A DNA stretch of 50,698 nt from assembly GCA_022841475.1 (NCBI GenBank), contig JALHRJ010000030.1:1-50698 (forward strand), given 5' to 3'. A program made the translations under genes and the position numbers. This DNA comes from Cyclobacteriaceae bacterium (GTDB lineage: Bacteria; Bacteroidota; Bacteroidia; Cytophagales; Cyclobacteriaceae). Below the pieces are notes generated by a model. That model had not been told where the DNA came from and did not search any database. It was given only the letters and a program-made list of their open reading frames with translations. Shown here piece by piece: positions 41,538 through 50,309 of this stretch. Position 1 is the stretch's first letter. Every line of letters begins with the position of its first letter.

Positions 41538-41774
41538 TCAGAAATCGAAGTCCAGCAACTTCCTTGGCTCAATACTCAAACCTTTTGCCAGTACCAGCAT
41601 GGTGCTCAGGGTTGGGCTTCGTTCGCCACGTTCAAATCTTCCAATCTGACTGAGAGGTACACCACAATTGTAGGCGAGGTCTTCCTGGGATAATTTTTTT
41701 GATTGACGGAGTGCACGCAGGTGATTCCCGAATGCCTTGATGTACTTTAAGTTCCTCGTTCCGCCTATTAAAAA
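41538..41774 (-). CDS. XRE-type HTH regulator without a normal start codon
   Basis: The frame reads LKYIKAFGNHLRALRQSKKL, SQEDLAYNCGVPLSQIGRFE, RGERSPTLSTMLVLAKGLSI and EPRKLLDFDF up to the stop, a complete Cro/CI-type HTH. Upstream the frame is open as far as a stop at about 41829, but I find no ATG, GTG or TTG before the HTH, so the start is unclear (ATA or ATT possible, or the gene is silent or misassembled). The 18-bp palindrome at 41804-41821 overlaps its upstream frame. Confidence 0.6.
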   Translation of the reverse strand, partial: FLIGGTRNLKYIKAFGNHLRALRQSKKLSQEDLAYNCGVPLSQIGRFERGERSPTLSTMLVLAKGLSIEPRKLLDFDF

Positions 41775-41803
41775 CGAAACTGTACAAAGCGTTAAAGAAT
41801 TAT

Positions 41804-41821
41804 TAGAGCCAATTGGCTCTA
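41804..41821. promoter_or_regulatory. Perfect 18-bp palindrome, likely operator
   Basis: TAGAGCCAATTGGCTCTA is its own reverse complement. It lies between the divergent XRE-like gene and the small alpha-CTD-like gene, a natural position for the operator of that regulator. Confidence 0.65.
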
Positions 41822-41876
41822 TTTAAGGTTATTACGTAATTTCGATTGGCGATACTGCCTTTAAACCATACTTTAA

Positions 41877-42077
41877 TTGACTATACCTAACTTTCCGCTG
41901 TTACGGGAGCCCATTGAGTCCCTATCGGTCAGTCCGGAGTTTAAGCGCATGGCGAGGGTGAATGGCTTTGTTACTCTTCAGGAGATATTAAACAAATCGC
42001 TTGATGAATTGCATGAGTTGCCTTACTCCGGCTATCGGATGCTGAAGGAACTTTCGGATGTGTTGGAGGCCAATTGA
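41877..42077 (+). CDS. RNA polymerase alpha-CTD-like small protein
   Basis: With a TTG start this gives 66 residues. It has the double helix-hairpin-helix-like pattern of the RNA polymerase alpha C-terminal domain: LSVSPEFKRMARVNGFVTLQ, EILNKSLDELHELPYSGYRM, LKELSDVLE. Free-standing proteins of this kind occur on Bacteroidota elements. It may contact promoters or DNA. The next 60 bases contain a CCTCACCC-type repeat. Confidence 0.6.
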   Translation: MTIPNFPLLREPIESLSVSPEFKRMARVNGFVTLQEILNKSLDELHELPYSGYRMLKELSDVLEAN

Positions 42078-42098
42078 CTAAGGCATTTATTGGATGAT

Positions 42099-42134
42099 TA
42101 AGCCTCACCCTTAGTCCCTCTCCAAAGGAGAGGG
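42099..42134. repeat. REP-like palindrome, intergenic copy
   Basis: CCTCACCCTTAGTCCCTCTC followed by CAAAGGAGAGGGA. The same unit, partly, lies inside traJ (18773-18803) and in shortened form inside traN (14473-14496). Confidence 0.75.
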
Positions 42135-42138
42135 ATGG

Positions 42139-43023
42139 TCAATTTCGGAGTAGCCAGTCGATTACCTTGTTGAGCATGTCGATGACGGATTTCTTGGTGC
42201 CTTCTTCGAGGTTGTAATACTTCTTCCGAAAACTGCCGACTGAAATATTCTCCGACCGTTTTGTGATCACGGAATTGGAAAGGAAACCAGCTAGTTCGGT
42301 GAGGTTTGAATTCAGGATATATTTTTTCTCCATCAAGCCACGCACCAGGCAGGAAAACTGTGCCACCGAAAGATCCAATGCGATTTTGAAATCCTGACTG
42401 ACTTTGTCTGATTGTGAGAACGTAATGGTGAGTTGTTGTTTGGTTCTTAGAAATGCCATCTCTTCCGAAAGCCAGTTGCCTACTACATCTGATAACGAAG
42501 AATAGGTGGTCGTATAACCCATATTTCGCTCCATCACTTGTTGATTCACTTTCTTAAGCTCAAATGCCAGCAACTCAAATTTGCCGCCTATTGTTTCTTC
42601 CGCCTGGATTTTTTCGGCAATCCTTTTAATATAAAACAGGAAATATTGTCGTGAGTTGAAATTATATTCCCACAGGATTTCTTCAACCCGTTCGCTCAGA
42701 TCGGTTATCGGTTCGGTTGCAACAGCAAGAAGTTCTGCTATTAACGTCTCAGCATAATCAACTTTAGAGGTAGGATCTGTGTCGGCCGAGATTTTGATGA
42801 GCAACTTTTGCAAAGCCCCGGTTGTGGTTATAAACAGTGGCTTATCCAACCGCGCTTCAATTTGTTTCGCTAACTGGTTTAACATTCCCTTCAACCGTTT
42901 GACATCCGTTGCCACATTTTTCCCATCACGCATACCACATTGGTTTGGATACCGGATCACGCTACCTGCGAATATTCGCACTTTGAACTTCCGGTACAAT
43001 GGGAAAAAGTGTGTACTTAACAT
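42139..43023 (-). CDS. Protein of unknown function, Bacteroidetes mobile-element type
   Basis: This 294-residue helical protein may start at MLSTHFFPLYRKFKVRI or further in at MRDGKNVATDVKRLKGML (42933). The C-terminal stretch ISVGSFRKKYYNLEEGTKK, SVIDMLNKVIDWLLRN resembles the ends of several RteC-type and related small proteins of Bacteroidetes elements. No enzyme motif is visible. It might be the outermost element gene. Confidence 0.5.
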   Translation of the reverse strand: MLSTHFFPLYRKFKVRIFAGSVIRYPNQCGMRDGKNVATDVKRLKGMLNQLAKQIEARLDKPLFITTTGALQKLLIKISADTDPTSKVDYAETLIAELLAVATEPITDLSERVEEILWEYNFNSRQYFLFYIKRIAEKIQAEETIGGKFELLAFELKKVNQQVMERNMGYTTTYSSLSDVVGNWLSEEMAFLRTKQQLTITFSQSDKVSQDFKIALDLSVAQFSCLVRGLMEKKYILNSNLTELAGFLSNSVITKRSENISVGSFRKKYYNLEEGTKKSVIDMLNKVIDWLLRN

Positions 43024-43104
43024 GCAGCATTATTCAGAAATTCTGACTTGGCAAAAACACCCACTCAAACTACATCTATACACCCATATGGTTTTCTTGA
43101 GATT

Positions 43105-44055
43105 TTACCGGGTCCCACCGGGAGTACGACCTTCCAGCAGGTTAATCAGATCTACCTTATTCGTTGCAGATACTTTGGCAAACATATTCGAGACGTGCCG
43201 AGCTACAGTCTTTTCCGAAATCTTGAGCGTATAGCCTATGAATTTATATGACTGCCCTTTTATGATGAGCGAAACCACATCAACTTCCCTCGGTGTCAGG
43301 TTGTGTTTTTTACAGTTCAATTCAAACAACTCCTGGCGACTCTGAGCCGAAAGAAGTAATACTTCATATTCTTTTCTGGACTGTTGGATAGAGGTCCGTA
43401 TATAAATGACTGTCATCATCAGGAATCCTGCATTTGTTACTGAATGTTCCAATACCTGAAAGTCGCCAAAGAAAACGATAACCGGTAAAACACCCCAGCA
43501 GATCAGGGCAAGAAAGGCAGTCACCACAAAATCAAAAGGATATTCCAGCGAAGTATCCAACGAAGTTTTTGACTTTTTGTATTTGATTATGAAGGCTCGG
43601 GCCGTGGAGTATATGAATGAAAGTCCGAATATAAATGGAATGACTACCGTGAGTTGTCGGCTTAATTTGAGATCGCCTGTTAACGAATAAGGTACTATAA
43701 ACAATAAAAAACAGGGAAGTAGGAGAAACACCAATATCCCATAGGTTGCGAAAAACTTCAACTCCTTCAGATCAAACGCTTTGTAAAAATAGTATACCAC
43801 ATACATGGACATACAGAACGCAACCAGATAGGCCACTACATTCTGGGCCATTATTGGCATGACAAACTTTTCATCGGGAAAAAGACCACTGCAGATATTG
43901 TGGAGAATTAGAAAGATTAGCAGTATCAGATAAAGTAATCTCTTTTTATCGTTCGTTCTTTGAAGGAAATGTATGACTTGAAAGAAGAGGATTACCATCT
44001 CGAAGGCGGTTATCGAGAATGTCACCATGTGCATTTGCGTATCCAGGAAATACAT
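43105..44055 (-). CDS. Membrane-bound LuxR-type regulator
   Basis: This 316-residue protein has about seven membrane segments (residues 10-225) followed by a cytoplasmic LuxR/NarL HTH: LTPREVDVVSLIIKGQSYKF, IGYTLKISEKTVARHVSNMF. This is a one-component membrane sensor and transcription factor. It is the nearest regulator to the peptide-synthesis genes at 45-50 kb and could control them. Confidence 0.88.
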   Translation of the reverse strand: MYFLDTQMHMVTFSITAFEMVILFFQVIHFLQRTNDKKRLLYLILLIFLILHNICSGLFPDEKFVMPIMAQNVVAYLVAFCMSMYVVYYFYKAFDLKELKFFATYGILVFLLLPCFLLFIVPYSLTGDLKLSRQLTVVIPFIFGLSFIYSTARAFIIKYKKSKTSLDTSLEYPFDFVVTAFLALICWGVLPVIVFFGDFQVLEHSVTNAGFLMMTVIYIRTSIQQSRKEYEVLLLSAQSRQELFELNCKKHNLTPREVDVVSLIIKGQSYKFIGYTLKISEKTVARHVSNMFAKVSATNKVDLINLLEGRTPGGTR

Positions 44056-44108
44056 AGGCGTGTACTTTAATATTATTCAACTAGTCTTTACATTGGCTCC
44101 TTGCCCGT

Positions 44109-44690
44109 TCATTTATTTAAGTTAACTGCTTTCATCATGTACAGAGTATAGGTCAGGTTCAAGGTTTGAAAAACCTGAAATCCGTATTTTGAGTACCAGG
44201 GTACATTCCTTTCTACAGACGTTTCAAGATATATTGAACGACCGATTGTTATGTTTTGGTGGATGATCTCCTTCAGCAACTGACTTCCTTTCCCTTTATT
44301 CTGTTGCTCCGGATTTACACCGATAAACCACAAGTAAGAAAATGGCTCCTTAGGGTGATACGCTTTGATTTTGGATTCCCGTTTTAAAACCTTGATGACC
44401 CTTGTAATACCAATCACGAAAAGAGCGAGTTCAATATCCAATAGAATGGATTTTACGGTCGTCCACTTTTTGTCTGGGTGAAGAATCAGGGCGCAAGCTT
44501 CTTCGTCTTCTGAAATCCACACCTCTCCAAATGAATGACAAACCTCAAAAGAATACTCCATCAACTTTATCAATCTGCTCTCCTTTCCGAGACCCTGTTT
44601 GATTACATAGTTAACACTCATATTTTCATTGAACGCCTTCGACAGTATACCAACAACGATAGCTTTTTGGTTATAAATAGCCTTCTTCAT
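44109..44690 (-). CDS. GNAT family acetyltransferase
   Basis: This 193-residue protein has the acetyl-CoA site pattern WFIGVNPEQQNKGKGSQLLK (Q/RxxGxG/A form) near residue 130 and the later YSKYGFQVFQT strand-helix. Substrate not predictable. The start is followed on the other strand by a non-coding stretch. Confidence 0.87.
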   Translation of the reverse strand: MKKAIYNQKAIVVGILSKAFNENMSVNYVIKQGLGKESRLIKLMEYSFEVCHSFGEVWISEDEEACALILHPDKKWTTVKSILLDIELALFVIGITRVIKVLKRESKIKAYHPKEPFSYLWFIGVNPEQQNKGKGSQLLKEIIHQNITIGRSIYLETSVERNVPWYSKYGFQVFQTLNLTYTLYMMKAVNLNK

Positions 44691-45207
44691 AATTTGTACT
44701 TTATGATCCTACCAAGGAATTGATTGACTTTATGAAACATATACCTTGAAATTAACAGAACTCTAAGTCGCAATCGGAAGTCGAAGACTTCCTCAACCGT
44801 ATTAACCAATTTGCTTGCGAAATATTGTCATTGGAGTCCAATTAAATGATCTAATTTAGACACTACGATTGGTAATTAACAATAAACAATAACTTTGATT
44901 CGGGTAACGCAAGTTACTATGATTATCATTTTCCCAACATTTACAACACGAAAATCAAATAGAACCTCGTAAGATTTCTGAAATGGTATGGGGAGTAACA
45001 TTAAATTTTGAAGCATGAAGGAGACAATTCTATCAAAAAAGTTACCTTTGAATGCTGTGGCTTAGCTCTCGAGAGAATAGGGGGTGCTTAAGCCTTGTTA
45101 AATGTATGCAATTGAGTTTTCGTGTGGCATGGCCTGAAATTAAATGTTTGCATTTATACATAAATGCCAGTTTAAATGGATTTGAGAGATAGGTTAAGTA
45201 ATACTCT
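44691..45207. other. AT-rich non-coding stretch
   Basis: No gene seen in 517 bases. One hairpin, GGAAGTC/GACTTCC at 44776-44792, stands out. It is probably the promoter region of the phosphopantetheinyl transferase gene. Confidence 0.5.
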
Positions 45208-45840
45208 ATGATTTTAATCCTAACTTCACTATGTGATTATAAAATTTCGCAAACCAAGTTTGAGAAATATCTTTACTCGTTACCTAACTCCGAGCAACAA
45301 AAGATCCAGCGATACAAAAAATGGCAGGATTCTCAATTGGCTTTGTTTGGACGGTTACTTTTAAAGCATGGCCTTTCGCTTCTTGGAGATAATCGAAATG
45401 GTTTGGTGCTCGAATTTACCCCATACAATAAACCCTTTATCAAAGGGGGACCACATTTTAACATCTCTCATTCAGGGCAATATACTGTCTGCGCAATTTC
45501 AACAGATCAAGAGATTGGAATTGATGTGGAACACATGCTGCCAATAAATATTGAAGACTTCAAAACTCAATGGAGTCACCATGAATTGAATGAAATAACC
45601 ATCTCGCAAGATCCTCTACGGCTTTTCTATCGTTACTGGACCAGAAAAGAAGCTATCATAAAAGCAGACGGTCGCGGCCTTAGCCTGCCATTAACACAAT
45701 TGGATGTAACGGGAACATACGCTAAAGTAGAAAAGAAGCGATGGTTTCTTTCAAGGATATATGTTGATGACAATTACGAATGCCATGTGGCCAGTCAAAA
45801 GTCAAGTGATGAGATGCATCAGACACATTTAATGTTTTGA
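45208..45840 (+). CDS. 4'-phosphopantetheinyl transferase (Sfp type)
   Basis: This 210-residue protein has the family motifs PHFNISHSGQYTVCAIS, IGIDVEHM with the Mg-binding Asp, and RYWTRKEAIIKADGRGL (WxxKEA). It loads the phosphopantetheine arm onto carrier domains such as the PCP seen at 50.4 kb. It looks intact, while the neighbouring synthetase and glycosyltransferase genes are broken. Confidence 0.92.
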   Translation: MILILTSLCDYKISQTKFEKYLYSLPNSEQQKIQRYKKWQDSQLALFGRLLLKHGLSLLGDNRNGLVLEFTPYNKPFIKGGPHFNISHSGQYTVCAISTDQEIGIDVEHMLPINIEDFKTQWSHHELNEITISQDPLRLFYRYWTRKEAIIKADGRGLSLPLTQLDVTGTYAKVEKKRWFLSRIYVDDNYECHVASQKSSDEMHQTHLMF

Positions 45841-45949
45841 CTTCCTTTCAGTTTGTATAAAAAGAAAATCCCGAACATCTTTGAATTCGTTTTAGTTACT
45901 CATTTTAAATTACAGTAAAATGAAGCAAAGTAACTAACCCGTTAAATTC

Positions 45950-46710
45950 ATGTTTGTGTGTATCATACAATAGACCAAAGTATCTTGCAAATTAGATCAA
46001 ATGCTTCTATGCTCAAACTTATCCAAATAAAGAGCTTGTTATTGTCTCTAGGGAATACAATCCAGAATATACAAATTGTTAGCACTAATGCGTGCGCAAT
46101 TAATTCCGTTAAATATCTTTACCTTGAAAGTAGTTCTATTAATTCACCCGGCGTTACACTTGGCGAGCTAAGAAACTATTCAATAAGCAAAGCAAGTGGA
46201 ACATACATATGTGTTTGGGACGATGATGATTGGCATAACCCACATAGGCTGAAATCTCAACTTCATGACGCAATAGACAACGGTAAAAGTGGGTGTATTC
46301 TTGCGTATTTGCCTGATGCATGATCAGGAGAATAAGCAATCATATTTATCCTATACGCTTTTTCATCCTGCAACAATCTTATGTAAGAAAGACCTGATTG
46401 ACGAGGATACCCAATACCCCACCGTGAATCGTCAAGAGGATGTGCGTTTTTTTGATAGGCTAAATGCTAATAATGCAATCAAATCTCTAGTTTCTCCTGA
46501 ATTATACATTTATGTTTATCATGGCAGCAATACTTACGACCGTGCGCATTTTGATAATATTTGACAACGCCCAGAAAATTTCCAAGAATAATTCCGAACC
46601 TATAGAGCATTTACTTAATTTGGAAATTTCCTTTCACGACTTGGCCAAGTTTTTATCGGAAAAGAAATTTCAGTCTGAATTAAATTATTTTGGATGGCGT
46701 ATTCAATAAT
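45950..46710 (+). pseudogene. Decayed family-2-type glycosyltransferase, copy 1
   Basis: Frames 45958-46323, 46289-46564 and 46512-46709 join to one protein if frameshifts at about 46305 and 46560 are removed. The diagnostic part is LGELRNYSISKASGTYICVW followed by DDDDWHNPHRL. The C-terminal part reads RQEDVRFFDRLNANN and YIYVYHGSNTYDRAHFDNI. The N-terminus is also irregular. An active enzyme would be a GT-A nucleotide-sugar transferase. Confidence 0.75.
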
Positions 46711-46799
46711 CCCGTCCATCCAAAATAGTTTATTCACCTCAAAACATCTTTGAAAGCAGTATCTCGCAGGCTATTTCATAAGAAACATTTTCATTCAAA

Positions 46800-47460
46800 A
46801 TGTTGCAAAACGGGTATCCAATTGGGGGCCTAAATGATTACCTTCTCTGATTAAGTTATTAAAATGATCGTACTTGAAGGTATTGTTCCCGGAATATGCC
46901 TAAATGTATAAGTTTGGTTTATTAATGGAGAAATTGAGTTCTCCTGAATGAGACTTTGAACAAAGGAAGTATCTTCTCCTATTGAAAGATTATCATACTT
47001 GAATTTATTGTGAAGGTTTTTCTTGCAGAGGATGCTTCCTTCCCAATAGTAAGGGGTGACAGGTAGGCTTGTTGTATTATTAGGTTATAAATAATCCAAT
47101 GTATGAGAAGGCAAGCATCCTTGTAATTTTCTTGCAGGTTTTTATATTGAAGCGATAACAGATCCAGATGATACCAATCGTCATCATCCCATTGACAGAA
47201 ATAATCGCCGCTGCAATTTTCAATGGAAATATTCCTCAGCCGCCCAAGCATTCGTTTGAGTTCGGCACCTACTTTTAAATAAAAATTATGTTATCAGGAT
47301 AATCAGTGCATCAAACTTTAATGGTCTCTGTATCATCGGTCTCGAAACAATCAGCATTTCTTTATTTGCATATGATTGCTTCAGGAAATATTGTATTGCT
47401 TTTGCCAATTGTAAAGGTCTTTTTCCGTGTGATACAGATACAAGAATTTTTTGGTGTCAA
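46800..47460 (-). pseudogene. Decayed family-2-type glycosyltransferase, copy 2
   Basis: On the minus strand, pieces in different frames give ILVSVSHGKRPLQLAKAIQY (about 47455), LGRLRNISIENCSGDYFCQW then DDDDWYH (about 47240-47160), YWEGSILCKKNLHNKFKYDN, LSIGEDTSFVQ (about 47050-46950) and NNTFKYDHFNN (about 46870). They follow the same order as copy 1. Several frameshifts and stops lie between them. It is therefore an inverted, more decayed relative of copy 1. Confidence 0.75.
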
Positions 47461-47548
47461 CGAATCGTGATTATTTAAAAAGTCAAATGTATGTATATAT
47501 AAATCTTTTATAATGATGTCCATTAACTAGCCTGATTAAAAAACAATT

Positions 47549-49186
47549 TTAGGGCTCTGTACTGAGTCTATCTGATGTGATACGGCCATCGTGAAAGCGA
47601 ATCAATCTATCGGCACAGCAAAAATAAGAATCGTCATGTGTAACGACAATCAGCGTTTTTCCCAACGATTTAAGGTATGGAATAACTTTGGTGTAGAAAT
47701 AGTTTCTAAACTCCGGATCTTGTTCTGAGGCCCATTCATCAAGCACGAGCAATGGCTTTTCTTCCAGCAAAGCAAGGATCAAAGCCACCCGTTTCAACTG
47801 CCCTTTTGAAAAGTTCTGCTTCAAGATGGACGCAGGATCTCTTATGTTAATGATATGGTCCATCTCAAACATGGTCGTAAAGTACGCCAGGCGCTCCTGC
47901 TGACTCTCAAAATCGAGGTTCTCGTAATACTCACTGAGTAAGTGCGGTGTCGAGAATACAACAGACAAATGGCGAGAATAAAACTCATAGTTGTCAGACT
48001 TTACTTCTTTTCCATTAAGTAGAATCTTGCCGCTGTGATTCCTATACAATCCTGTTAACAGGTTAATGAAAGTGCTTTTTCCGCTGCCATTACCTCCATG
48101 GATAAAAACAATTTCACCGCTGTCAATCCTAAGGTCAACGGGTCCGAAGGAAAAGGTAGCTTTGCCTTTCTCATCTTTATACTGAAAGGATAGTTGTTCA
48201 ATAACCAATTCCGCGTATTGCTGCTTCGCCCCGATCGAACTATTGGAATGAGTTTCTGAATCACTATTTTCACGCAAAATATTTTCAAACTCCCTCAACC
48301 GCGAAATCGCTATTTTAACAGTTGTTACCAATGGTATCAGCGAAACAAGAAGACCGAGAGGCCCCATGATAAATAATATGGTAACTAAAAAAGATGTCGA
48401 GCTAGTCAGGCCAAGGAAAGATGAAACAAATAAAACAAAACCGACTACCAGATACCAACTGAACGTTCCAAACAATTCATTGGTCATATATTTAACATGC
48501 GTCTTCCTGACAATTTCAGTTCTGTTGGTGCGGTTTCGTTTGAAAAAAACCTCGTGTATGGTCGCGTTTTTCACAAATGAACTACGTATTTCTTTAAACC
48601 CTTTTAGCAGATCATCAAGGTATCTATACAGATCATTCTCAAATCCTCTCTTTCGCTGAAGATCCTTTTCAATCTGATGATTGCGTAACATATAAAAAGA
48701 AAAAAGAACAGCGATAACAAGGAATACACCAAGTCCGGTCAGCATAGACTTATACACCAGATATACAAAACACCCAATTAGAATCACACACGCGTTAATG
48801 AGATTCAAAACTATTTCGTGAAGATCTCCCAACGCTCTTACATCGCCAATTGCAGTCAATATTCTGCTACTTCCAATCCGATCAAAAGCATGCAAATCCG
48901 CAAATCGGATTTTCTGCAAAATTTCACGCTCAAATTCATTACTTAGACTTGACGCGAGATCTATCATGTAGGTCTGAAAAACCTTGTTGATCACAAATGT
49001 GCTTGTGATCAGGCAGATAAAAACCAGCCAATCATATTTGATATCGAAAACGAAGGCTGTACCTGCAATCTTGCTATTAATAAATGCTAAAAGGGAGACG
49101 CTCAGTACTCCGTTTAAAGCGCTGAGTAATACCAAACTTCCATAATAAAGTTTAGACCTTGTGTGTATTATTTTGGAAATATCCAT
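47549..49186 (-). CDS. Cyclic-peptide-export ABC transporter (SyrD/PvdE type)
   Basis: This 545-residue fused half-transporter has six membrane segments in the first 300 residues and an ATPase part: Walker A IHGGNGSGKSTFINLL, signature FSKGQLKR, Walker B LLVLDEWASEQDPEFR. The DEW-x-x-x-QDP form is typical of the family that exports NRPS-made peptides or siderophores. It lies directly downstream of the synthetase end, as in such clusters, and appears intact. Confidence 0.88.
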   Translation of the reverse strand: MDISKIIHTRSKLYYGSLVLLSALNGVLSVSLLAFINSKIAGTAFVFDIKYDWLVFICLITSTFVINKVFQTYMIDLASSLSNEFEREILQKIRFADLHAFDRIGSSRILTAIGDVRALGDLHEIVLNLINACVILIGCFVYLVYKSMLTGLGVFLVIAVLFSFYMLRNHQIEKDLQRKRGFENDLYRYLDDLLKGFKEIRSSFVKNATIHEVFFKRNRTNRTEIVRKTHVKYMTNELFGTFSWYLVVGFVLFVSSFLGLTSSTSFLVTILFIMGPLGLLVSLIPLVTTVKIAISRLREFENILRENSDSETHSNSSIGAKQQYAELVIEQLSFQYKDEKGKATFSFGPVDLRIDSGEIVFIHGGNGSGKSTFINLLTGLYRNHSGKILLNGKEVKSDNYEFYSRHLSVVFSTPHLLSEYYENLDFESQQERLAYFTTMFEMDHIINIRDPASILKQNFSKGQLKRVALILALLEEKPLLVLDEWASEQDPEFRNYFYTKVIPYLKSLGKTLIVVTHDDSYFCCADRLIRFHDGRITSDRLSTEP

Positions 49187-49229
49187 GTTAATTGTTAAAT
49201 CGTTTTGCCTAAAAAAGCAACATGATCGC

Positions 49230-49856
49230 TTATGAAATTATCTTTACCCCAAAAGCCGTAAGATAATTCGCATAATGTGTTGGTTCATCCGGAAATTTAA
49301 TACCAACTGACGCGAGTTTTTTCAATGTTGTTTCACAAGACCAATTCATTCTATTTATCCAATACTCATGTTGCAATTGTCCACTGATAGCTTCCGAATG
49401 AATATCAATAATGGAGTTGATCGGCAAGATAGTTTTAGATGACTTTTCTCTAATTATTTGTAAAAACTCATGCATATTTACATTCACAAACTCTTTGTCC
49501 TGGTTTCTCGAAAATTCAAAAAAATTACCAAGCGGAACTAATTCAGGATTTGTTAAATGATAAATTCCTGATTCATCCGTAGCATCCATCGATAGCTTTA
49601 CTGAGGCCCTAGCAACAAAATCCACAGATGTAGAACCAATCAGATAATCATTGGTGTAGATACCAAGGTCGTAACACGTTTCAAGAATTTTCGAGAACCA
49701 TTGTTGCTCTGGCGATAGCCCCACAACCGCTCCACCTGTGATCAATCCAAGCCGATGTACCTGTATAGGAACTTGCTGTTCCATGGCTTTAAGCATTATT
49801 TTTTCGGCTACCCATTTTACTGCTTGCGTATCCGTCTTCATAATTATGTACTTCAT
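49230..49856 (-). pseudogene. NRPS thioester reductase domain, C-terminal half (frameshifted)
   Basis: This 208-residue frame starts in the TE-R extended SDR fold at VKWVAEKIML and continues with VHRLGLITGG, STSVDFVARASVKLS and the C-terminal half. The preceding frame, read in other phases, gives YASTLSIFTQSVD and YEDGYASSK, the standard SxxxF/YxxSK region, so a frameshift near AGTAAAATGG (about 49833) separates them. It would reduce the thioester-bound peptide to an aldehyde or alcohol if intact. Confidence 0.8.
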
Positions 49857-49889
49857 TATCTATTACATCGCTTTCACAGTGTTTACGAT

Positions 49890-50309
49890 CTACTGATTGA
49901 GTAAAAATGCTAAGTGTTGACGCATAGATAATTTTTTTACTTTCTTCGAAATGGCAAATTTCAGGAGTCGTTTATTTCCTTCGACATTCACCGGTTTTAG
50001 CTTATTATAAGATAAACTGAAACTAACATCGGCCCCTATGTGATAGATAAAATCTATTTCTTCGCTCAGTGTGTTATAGAATTCAGCGTTCAAACCCAGC
50101 ATTGGTCTGGACAAGTCATCAATCACTACTTGAATACGATGGTTGAACGCGCTACCCAGTAATTGATATTTTTTCATGTTGGCGAGTATTCTTTTTTTGC
50201 CCTCCGCCGTATTGTTTGCCCGAACCGAACAACAAATCACTGAATCAGTGGTTTGCAATAGCTCGTTTAAGACATATACCCCCACAAAACCTGTCGCCCC
50301 CGTAATCAA
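49890..50309 (-). pseudogene. NRPS thioester reductase domain, N-terminal half (frameshifted)
   Basis: The frame reads ITGATGFVGVYVLNELLQTT (NADP-binding GxxGFxG), VRANNTAEGKKRILANMKKY, DLSRPMLGL and IDFIYHIGADVSFSLSYNKL, PVNVEGNKRLLKFA, typical TE-R. It loses phase after KKVKKL at an A-run (about 49940-49946) and stops at 49890. It also starts out of phase with the PCP end, at the A-run near 50330. Confidence 0.8.

Noticed and set aside
42139..43023. Tyrosine recombinase
   Set aside because: The N-terminal part is vaguely like an integrase arm region, but the catalytic R-H-R-Y pattern is absent.
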